The position numbers and the translations under genes were made by a program. Source: a virus. From it: a stretch of 56,145 nt of DNA. The notes beneath the pieces were generated by a model. It was not told where the DNA came from. It saw only the letters and a program-made list of their open reading frames with translations, and did no database searches. The stretch lies in the IMG/VR virus record IMGVR_UViG_3300017917_004309, positions 1-56,145 of that record. One strand, written 5' to 3'. The first letter of the stretch is position 1, and each line of letters opens with the position of its first letter. Shown one piece after another: positions 50,076 to 56,145 of the stretch.

Positions 50076-50245
50076 TGGAAGCTGAAATTGATATTAATTT
50101 ATTAATTAATATTTTTGTACAAAAAAATGCATTACTTCAAAAGGAAAATGCAATTTTAGAAGCAAAGTATCAATCACTTTTAAGTGATTACATGGAACTA
50201 AAAGAAAATAATAATGAACTTCAAAAAGAGATAAGTCAAAAATGA
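50075..50245 (+). CDS. Coiled-coil small protein (56 aa)
   Basis: The ATG at 50075 overlaps the previous stop (TAATG). MEAEIDINLLINIFVQKNAL, then a heptad helix (LLQKENAILEAKYQSLLSDY). The stop overlaps the start of gp13. Likely structural or assembly-related in the neck region. Confidence 0.6.
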   Translation: MEAEIDINLLINIFVQKNALLQKENAILEAKYQSLLSDYMELKENNNELQKEISQK

Positions 50246-51045
50246 AACCATCAAGTAGACAAGAACTAATCGATTATTGTTTAAGAAAGCTGGGATATCC
50301 GGTTTTAGAAATTAATGTTGATGATGATCAAATTGACGATTTAGTTGATGATGCTTTGCAATATTTCAATGAAAGGCATTTTGATGGTGTTGAAAAAATG
50401 TATTTGAAGTATAAAATTACTCAAGACGATATCGATAGAGCAAAAGATAATGAAACATCATCAAAAACTGTTGGAATAACAACATATACTTATTACGAGG
50501 GAAAAAATTATATTGAGATACCGGATAGTGTAATAGGTATTGAAGGTATCTTTAGGTTTGATGATAGTACATTTTCTAGCGGAATGTTTAATATAGCATA
50601 TCAAATTTTCTTGAATGATGTATATAATTTTACTTCCATAGAACTGTTAAATTATAGCATGGTGAAGGAGTATTTGGAGACTATTCAATTCTTAATTAGC
50701 CCCAATAAAAAAATTCGATACACAAAGAGGCAAAATAGACTTTATGTTGATATGAATTGGTCAAGTGTTGCTGTAGATAGTTATATTATAATTGATTGTT
50801 ATAGAATTTTAGATCCATCAGATTTTCCAAAAATTTGGAATGATTCCTTTTTAAAATTGTATCTTACAGCTTTAATTAAAAAGCAATGGGGGCAAAATCT
50901 AATGAAATTTAGGGGAGTAAAACTCCCAGGTGGTGTTGAATTAAATGGAAGAGAACTTTATGATGATGCGGTGAATGAACTTTCAGATATTAAAACCAGA
51001 ATGTCAACAGATTATGAGCTTCCCCCATTAGATATGATCGGATAA
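50242..51045 (+). CDS. gp13: gp13-like neck protein (267 aa)
   Basis: MKPSSRQELIDYCLRKLGYP, then DDQIDDLVDDALQYFNERHF and the signature FDDSTFSSGMFNIAYQIFLN, ending DAVNELSDIKTRMSTDYELP. This matches the neck protein gp13 of T4-like phages (T4 309 residues). gp13 and gp14 close the filled head and form the connector for tail attachment. Confidence 0.9.
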   Translation: MKPSSRQELIDYCLRKLGYPVLEINVDDDQIDDLVDDALQYFNERHFDGVEKMYLKYKITQDDIDRAKDNETSSKTVGITTYTYYEGKNYIEIPDSVIGIEGIFRFDDSTFSSGMFNIAYQIFLNDVYNFTSIELLNYSMVKEYLETIQFLISPNKKIRYTKRQNRLYVDMNWSSVAVDSYIIIDCYRILDPSDFPKIWNDSFLKLYLTALIKKQWGQNLMKFRGVKLPGGVELNGRELYDDAVNELSDIKTRMSTDYELPPLDMIG

Positions 51046-51047
51046 TT

Positions 51048-52448
51048 ATGGCAACCAATCAGTTCTTTACTCATGGAAATTCTGCTGAGCAAAAATTAAT
51101 ACAGGAATTAATCAATGAACAGCTTAAGATGTATGGTCTTGATGTTTATTATCTACCAAGAAGTTTTGTTAAAAATGATGAAATAATTAAAGAAAATTTA
51201 ATTGGAAAATTTACTGACGATTATATAATAGAAGCATACATAAACTCATATTCTGGATTTGCAAACAACGGAGATATTTTAGGCAAATTTGGAGTGCAAG
51301 TTACAGATACACTCTCATTAATAATATCAAGAGAACGATTTGAAGATTTTATAACGCCATACATAGAAGGAACTGTTTCAAATTCAGAGTTAAGCACTAG
51401 GCCAAAAGAAGGCGATTTAATATATTTTCCTCTTAATGATACAATTTATGAAATTAAATTTGTTGAGCATGAATCTCAGTTTTATCAACTTGGAAAATTA
51501 TATGTGTATGAGTTAAGCTGTGAGCCATTTATGTTTGAAGATGAGGTTATTGATACTGGCCATGAAGACATTGACAACAATTTTGTTGATCGTGGATATA
51601 ATGTAACTTTATCTTTATCTGGAATTGGAGCAACTGTTGGTGGAGCAACCAGTATTGCAGATGGAGTTGTTCAACGGATATATTTGATTAATGATGGGTT
51701 CAAATATACTTCGGCTCCTACCGTAGCAATTTCCTCAGCTCCAATTGGAGGAAAAAATGCTGCGGCGGTGGCCATTATGACATCATATCCAGGAAGTGAT
51801 ACATTATCAGTAGAAAAAGTTGTTTTAATAGATCCTGGTGGAGGATACTCAACTCCACCAACAGTATCATTTATTGGTGGAGGTGGCTCCGGTGCTGCTG
51901 CTACTGCCGGAATATCATCTGGAGGAATAGGAATTATCGGCATCAATACTTATGGAGCATTTTATTCATCTCCACCAACAGTATCATTTACAAGCCCCCC
52001 TGGAGCCGGTATAACCGCCACTGCGGAAGCATCTATAGGCGCTGGTGGAACTGTATTGGCGGTGTATATAACGAATGCTGGAAGTGGCTATACCGTTGCT
52101 CCAAATATAGAATTTAGCGTCCCTGGAATTTCAACAGGAAACTTTAAATTGAATGAAATTATAACCGGAAGTGTAACGAATAATACGGCGGTAGTTAAGC
52201 ATTGGGATCGTGATACTAGAGAACTAAAAGTTTATCAAACTACTGGAAGATTTTCAGTTGGAGAAATTGTCGTTGGATCGGCAAATACAATATATAACTC
52301 TGGGATTGGAAATACCGGAAATTATAAAATTATGTCAGTGGATTATTATGGAGATTCTTCAAATGACTATGCTCAAAATAAAAAAATTGAAGAAGAATCG
52401 GATTTAATTTTAGATTTTACAGAAAGAAACCCATTTGGTGATTACTAA
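51048..52448 (+). CDS. gp14: gp14-like neck protein with beta-repeat insertion (466 aa)
   Basis: The N-terminus MATNQFFTHGNSAEQKLIQE, LINEQLKMYGLDVYYLPRSF and GKFGVQVTDTLSLIISRERF is typical gp14, as is the C-terminus (DYYGDSSNDYAQNKKIEEES, DLILDFTERNPFGDY). T4 gp14 has 256 residues; the extra 200 lie in the middle as GY-PP-V-GG repeats (PGGGYSTPPTVSF, AGSGYTVAPNIEF). The insertion probably forms a decoration on the neck. Confidence 0.9.
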   Translation: MATNQFFTHGNSAEQKLIQELINEQLKMYGLDVYYLPRSFVKNDEIIKENLIGKFTDDYIIEAYINSYSGFANNGDILGKFGVQVTDTLSLIISRERFEDFITPYIEGTVSNSELSTRPKEGDLIYFPLNDTIYEIKFVEHESQFYQLGKLYVYELSCEPFMFEDEVIDTGHEDIDNNFVDRGYNVTLSLSGIGATVGGATSIADGVVQRIYLINDGFKYTSAPTVAISSAPIGGKNAAAVAIMTSYPGSDTLSVEKVVLIDPGGGYSTPPTVSFIGGGGSGAAATAGISSGGIGIIGINTYGAFYSSPPTVSFTSPPGAGITATAEASIGAGGTVLAVYITNAGSGYTVAPNIEFSVPGISTGNFKLNEIITGSVTNNTAVVKHWDRDTRELKVYQTTGRFSVGEIVVGSANTIYNSGIGNTGNYKIMSVDYYGDSSNDYAQNKKIEEESDLILDFTERNPFGDY

Positions 52449-53296
52449 TGTTAGGAACTTATTTTTACCACGGAATTATAAAAAAATTAGTAGTTGGATT
52501 TGGAACACTATTTAATGATATCAATATTGTTCGAACTGATGCAAATGGTAATCAAGTTTCAACCATAAAAGTTCCTATTTCTTATGGGCCAATACAGAAA
52601 TTTTTGGCCAAAATAAAACAACAACCAGATTTAGAAGCGAAAGGAAACATAACTTTACCTAGATTATCTTTTGAAATTGTTGGATTTTCATATGATTCAA
52701 CTAGAAAGTGTGCAGTAACTCAGACATTTAAAGCTGTTGGGGATGATAACAAAATCAGAAAAGTTTATATGCCAGTTCCATATAATGTAACATTTGATTT
52801 AAATTTAATGTCAAAATATAATGAAGATTCACTTCAAGTAATGGAACAAATTCTTCCATTTTTTCAACCCGCATTAACCCTAACAATTGATTTAGTAGAA
52901 TCTATCGGAGAAAAAAAAGATATTCCGTTTGTTTTAGATAATATAGTATTCAACGACAATTATGATAAAACAAACTTTGAAGATACTAGAATTATTGTTC
53001 ATACCTTTAGATTTACTGCAAAGGCATATCTATTTGGTCCAGTTGTAGATAGTTCAGATGAACTAATTAAGAAAGTTCAAGTTGATTATTATTCATCTAC
53101 CGATAGAGTTAATGCTAAGAGAGAGCTTAGATATACAGCGACTCCAAAAGCACTTAATGACTATAACCAAGACGGATTAATTAATTCTGCGGATGATCCT
53201 TTGGTTATTCCAGGAGATGATTTTGGATTTAATGAAGCCATAGAAGATTTTACTGACTTTAAGACATATAGTCCTTCTCAGCAAAGAGATATATAA
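52448..53296 (+). CDS. gp15: gp15-like tail terminator (282 aa)
   Basis: MLGTYFYHGIIKKLVVGFGT, then IKVPISYGPIQKFLAKIKQQ, RLSFEIVGFSYDSTRKCAVT and MPVPYNVTFDLNLMSKYNED. This is the proximal tail sheath stabiliser that caps the tail tube and docks to the neck; T4 gp15 is 272 residues. Starts one base before the gp14 stop ends. Confidence 0.92.
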   Translation: MLGTYFYHGIIKKLVVGFGTLFNDINIVRTDANGNQVSTIKVPISYGPIQKFLAKIKQQPDLEAKGNITLPRLSFEIVGFSYDSTRKCAVTQTFKAVGDDNKIRKVYMPVPYNVTFDLNLMSKYNEDSLQVMEQILPFFQPALTLTIDLVESIGEKKDIPFVLDNIVFNDNYDKTNFEDTRIIVHTFRFTAKAYLFGPVVDSSDELIKKVQVDYYSSTDRVNAKRELRYTATPKALNDYNQDGLINSADDPLVIPGDDFGFNEAIEDFTDFKTYSPSQQRDI

Positions 53297-53311
53297 ACGG
53301 AGGAGGATATA

Positions 53312-53764
53312 ATGGAAACATTCAATAAACTAAGCGAAGTATTTAATGTTAATACTGAAATTGTCAGCACTTCTATAGATTCTGCAGAGATAGAAAAATT
53401 TGAAGTTGAAGATTCAATAGAAGATTCTACTGTCTCAGATTCTACAAGAGATTATGAATATACAAGAACACAACTATATTCTTTAATTGAAAAGGGCCAA
53501 TCTGCAGTTAATGGAATATTAGACGTTGCATCTAATACAGATCATCCTAGGGCATATGAAGTTGCCGGTCAGTTAATTAAAAATGTTGCTGACATGACAG
53601 ACAAATTAATAGATCTTCAGAAAAAGATGAAAGATTTGGACGATAAGTATAAAGTAGGTCCAAAAAATGTTACTAATGCGCTTTTTGTTGGTTCAACTGC
53701 TGAGCTTTCTAAATTATTAAAAGAAGGAATTCTAAATAGTAAAGAAGAAAATATGAACATATGA
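53312..53764 (+). CDS. gp16: gp16-like small terminase subunit (150 aa)
   Basis: Preceded by GGAGGAGG, a strong ribosome site. METFNKLSEVFNVNTEIVST, then the core YTRTQLYSLIEKGQSAVNGI and AYEVAGQLIKNVADMTDKLI, ending DLQKKMKDLDDKY, matches gp16 (T4 164 residues). It recognises DNA and regulates the gp17 packaging motor. The next gene is not gp17. Confidence 0.9.
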   Translation: METFNKLSEVFNVNTEIVSTSIDSAEIEKFEVEDSIEDSTVSDSTRDYEYTRTQLYSLIEKGQSAVNGILDVASNTDHPRAYEVAGQLIKNVADMTDKLIDLQKKMKDLDDKYKVGPKNVTNALFVGSTAELSKLLKEGILNSKEENMNI

Positions 53765-55623
53765 ATTTGCAGCATTCTTTAGTTTCCGAGCAACTTAAAT
53801 CATCAAAAACCCCAGAAGAAATTGCATCAAAGCATGGTGTTAAAGTTTCTGACATCAGAAGGCAATTAAAGATGGGGCAAAAAGTTGAGCGTGAGCACAC
53901 GAAGAATAGAGAGATGGCAAGAAAAATTGCTCTTCAACATTTAGATGAACGTCCAGATTATTATACTAAATTAAAAAAAGTAGAATTTTCTGAGGGAAAT
54001 TTGCATAAGTGGTTTAAAGATTCCAAATCAAAGGATGGAACTGCTGGGTGGGTAAATGTAGTAACTGGTGGAACTTGTGCAAGTGATGAACCTGGGGAAG
54101 GAACTCCAAAATGCGTTTCTTCATCAAAAAGAGCAAGTATGACAAAATCTGAAAGATTGTCTGCAGCAAGAAGAAAAAAAGCAGCAGATCCACATCAACA
54201 ACAAAAAACTGGAGCATCAAAACCAACTTACGTTTCTACAGATAAACCAAAAAGAAAAATGAAAAAAGAAGAATTTGTACTAGAGTCTGATGTTAAGGGT
54301 AAAGGTAGTGGTAAAAAAGACGCTTGCTACCATAAAGTAAAAGCCAGATATAAAGTTTGGCCTAGTGCATATGCATCTGGGGCTCTTGTTAAGTGTCGTA
54401 AAGCAGGAGCATCAAATTGGGGAGAGTCCGCAGAAACACCTCAAGCAAAATTTGATAGATTGGTAAGCGCATCTAGTTTACTTTCGCCTTCATCAAAAAT
54501 AAAAATGTTAAAGTATGCTTCATCAAAACATCCGTCTAAATTAGTAAAGTTTGTAGACGAAAATCATATTGATATTGCTATGGGAAAAATGTTAGACGAT
54601 GAGGGAAGTATGGTTATGAGTCAACTTGATCAAATTGAAATGGCAGTTGCAAAACTTCGTAACATCGTAAAGGATTCGAACATGCAGCTTCCTGCATGGG
54701 TTCAATCTAAAATTACAATGGCTACAGATTATATTGATACAGCTTCTGATTATATGAGCAGTAAAAATGAAGAATTTCAATCGGAATCCTTTAAAGTAAT
54801 TAGATCTACGGGTCAATTATATACTATCATGTTAGCGTTTATGGGAAAAATTTATTCAATCAAAATTTTCTTCCCGTCTTTGGATAAACCTTCATTAGAT
54901 CAAGTAGATTCGGCGGTTCAGAAAATATATCCGGGAGGAAAGACTCTATCATACTATCCTTGCCCAATGCCATCAGATTCAAATTATGTAATTGCTAATG
55001 AGCAAATGCTTCCTCCTATTGATCCTGAAGCCCATAGAAGGGCACAAAAAACTCAAAAACTGTATAATAAGGGATCACAAACAGATAATCCAAATGAAAA
55101 AGAAATATTTTTAAAAAGAACTGGCCCTCAACTTCCGTTAGCAAGTAGAGGCAAAGGAGGAAGTCCTTATGAACCATATACGCCAGAAAAAAAAGGTCCA
55201 TATGTTCCAGCTCCGCCAAGACCAAAAATGCAATTGGCACATTACGATTTACAAAGTGATATTGTAGAATCCGATGATATTGAAAATCTTGAATTGCAAA
55301 CAGAAAGAAAAAAAAGATCTAAAAATTATTTGATAAATATTGGTGTGATAGGAGAATCTTCTCCGGCTTGGCAAAGAAAGGAAGGTAAAAATCCTGAAGG
55401 GGGATTGAATCGAAAGGGGATTGAATCTTATCGGAAAGAGAACCCAGGTTCAAAATTATCTTTAGCTGTAACAACTCCACCATCAAAATTAAAGCCAGGT
55501 TCTAAATCGGCCAAAAGGAGAAAATCATTTTGTGCCAGAATGTCTGGAATGCCGGGTCCTATGAAAGATGAAAAAGGTCGTCCAACAAGAAAAGCATTAT
55601 CATTGAGAAAATGGAATTGCTAG
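53761..55623 (+). CDS. Mosaic virion/prohead protein (620 aa)
   Basis: Starts over the gp16 stop. In order: residues 1-75 a DUF5661-like HTH-type helical domain (EIASKHGVKVSDIRRQLKMG); 80-160 a DUF6321-like Gly/Cys/basic unit (GTAGWVNVVTGGTCASDEPG); 176-222 DUF5872-like (DACYHKVKARYKVWPSAYAS); 225-340 a helical domain (PAWVQSKITMATDYIDTASD); 345-410 a YPG domain (MGKIYSIKIFFPSLDKPSLD); 515-620 a second DUF6321-like unit (KRRKSFCARMSGMPGPMKDE). Glu175 (EEFVLE-S) and Glu342 (EFQSE-S) look like prohead-protease sites between domains, so it may be a polyprotein packed into the head. Family names are from memory. Confidence 0.7.
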   Translation: MNLQHSLVSEQLKSSKTPEEIASKHGVKVSDIRRQLKMGQKVEREHTKNREMARKIALQHLDERPDYYTKLKKVEFSEGNLHKWFKDSKSKDGTAGWVNVVTGGTCASDEPGEGTPKCVSSSKRASMTKSERLSAARRKKAADPHQQQKTGASKPTYVSTDKPKRKMKKEEFVLESDVKGKGSGKKDACYHKVKARYKVWPSAYASGALVKCRKAGASNWGESAETPQAKFDRLVSASSLLSPSSKIKMLKYASSKHPSKLVKFVDENHIDIAMGKMLDDEGSMVMSQLDQIEMAVAKLRNIVKDSNMQLPAWVQSKITMATDYIDTASDYMSSKNEEFQSESFKVIRSTGQLYTIMLAFMGKIYSIKIFFPSLDKPSLDQVDSAVQKIYPGGKTLSYYPCPMPSDSNYVIANEQMLPPIDPEAHRRAQKTQKLYNKGSQTDNPNEKEIFLKRTGPQLPLASRGKGGSPYEPYTPEKKGPYVPAPPRPKMQLAHYDLQSDIVESDDIENLELQTERKKRSKNYLINIGVIGESSPAWQRKEGKNPEGGLNRKGIESYRKENPGSKLSLAVTTPPSKLKPGSKSAKRRKSFCARMSGMPGPMKDEKGRPTRKALSLRKWNC

Positions 55624-55624
55624 T

Positions 55625-55939
55625 ATGAAAAATTTTAATCAATTTCTTTCTGAAAGTATTAACATATCAGGAGACTTTAATGGAACCTTGAATATTGGAT
55701 CACAATCTTCCTTACAACAAGTGGGAGAAGAATTTTCTGTGGATTTTGTATGGCAAGGGAGTATTTACAGAATTGAAATGATTTCAGAAACTGGAATTCC
55801 TTCAAAAGGAAAACTTGCAGAACATCTTCAACGTGAATATCCTGGGGCAATTATACATAATATCTATCCAGCATCTCAAAAAGTAGAAAACGTAAATAAA
55901 GTTAGTAGGTATCATCCATCAAAATTAGATTGGGTTTAA
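55625..55939 (+). CDS. Capsid-targeted small protein with YPG domain (104 aa)
   Basis: The N-terminus MKNFNQFLSE-S fits the capsid-targeting/prohead-protease site pattern. The body (WQGSIYRIEMISETGIPSKG, then LQREYPGAIIHNIYP) resembles the YPG domain inside the preceding 620-residue protein (FMGKIYSIKIFFPSLDKPSL, QKIYPGGKTLSYYP). Two bases separate the genes. Predicted to enter the prohead. Confidence 0.65.
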   Translation: MKNFNQFLSESINISGDFNGTLNIGSQSSLQQVGEEFSVDFVWQGSIYRIEMISETGIPSKGKLAEHLQREYPGAIIHNIYPASQKVENVNKVSRYHPSKLDWV

Positions 55940-55942
55940 TTT

Positions 55943-56145
55943 ATGGCTATTTGGAATAAGAATACACAAGATTATCTGGATCAAGAAAGATCTTTATTTG
56001 AAGTTTATAATGTTGCGACAAAAGATGGAGTACAGGTAAGTTCTTCTAATCCATTTCCAGTCACAGGAACACTTGGAATTTCTACAACAGCAGTCGTATC
56101 AACCACTTTACCATCTACTCAAACTGATGCATTTGGTCGTTTAAG
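55943..56145 (+). CDS. Partial virion structural protein (N-terminal 67 residues)
   Basis: Begins MAIWNKNTQDYLDQERSLFE and runs off the window at ...QTDAFGRL. Cyanophage structural proteins commonly start with this WNKNTQDYL pattern and carry a QTDAFGRLRVS linker, often followed by a decoration or fibre domain. Truncated by the window edge, so its full function is open. Confidence 0.65.
   Translation, partial: MAIWNKNTQDYLDQERSLFEVYNVATKDGVQVSSSNPFPVTGTLGISTTAVVSTTLPSTQTDAFGRL

Overview
The window looks like part of a T4-like myovirus genome of the marine cyanophage type. The right half (about 24.9-53.8 kb) carries, in T4 order, recognisable homologues or positional equivalents of gp25, gp6, gp7, gp8, a very large DUF4815-type baseplate/fibre protein, small tail proteins, gp13, gp14, gp15 and gp16. 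The left half is a dense run of very small genes with ATGA/TGATG overlaps, mixed with auxiliary genes (acyltransferase, dioxygenase, glycosyltransferase) of the kind carried by cyanophages. A cyanobacterial (Synechococcus/Prochlorococcus-like) host is an inference. It rests on the gene families, on TTTTCCACA-type DnaA boxes and on a GC-rich, host-like island at 18.3-19.4 kb. Apart from one gene (22866-23171) every gene is on the + strand. I saw no tRNA, CRISPR array or insertion sequence.

Layout. 1-3.3 kb: about fifteen tiny unknown ORFs with overlapping start and stop codons. 3.3-17.3 kb: small and medium accessory genes separated by a recurring intergenic cassette (hairpin at the stop codon, C-rich stretch, promoter-like -10, short leader, ATG). 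They include a left-handed beta-helix acyltransferase, a ParB-like protein, a DEAH helicase split by a +1 frameshift, a TauD-like dioxygenase, an HEAVH metallopeptidase-like protein and a KxDG nucleotidyltransferase-like protein. 17.3-19.7 kb: a low-gene-density island with six DnaA boxes, three 20-bp tandem iterons, AT-rich DNA, several other repeat families, a GP88-like gene and a GC-rich orphan gene. It resembles a replication origin or a captured replicon fragment. 19.7-24.9 kb: conserved cyanophage genes, including two basic proteins that start with a T4-type capsid-targeting sequence, the only minus-strand gene, a glycosyltransferase and small genes leading into the tail cluster. 24.9-53.8 kb: the late structural module. 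53.8-56.1 kb: a 620-residue mosaic protein, another capsid-targeted small protein and the start of a virion protein, lying where the large terminase gene would normally follow gp16.

How it fits together. TTGACA-type promoters precede several left-half genes, and T4-late-like TATAAATA/CTAAATA boxes precede the structural genes. This suggests early/middle transcription by host-type sigma factor on the left and late transcription on the right. The structural proteins build the baseplate wedge (25, 6, 7, 8), fibres (DUF4815 protein and neighbours), neck (13, 14), tail terminator (15) and packaging motor (16). The proteins with capsid-targeting N-termini are predicted to enter the prohead and be trimmed by the prohead protease. 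All family names are from memory of sequence motifs; no database search was run.
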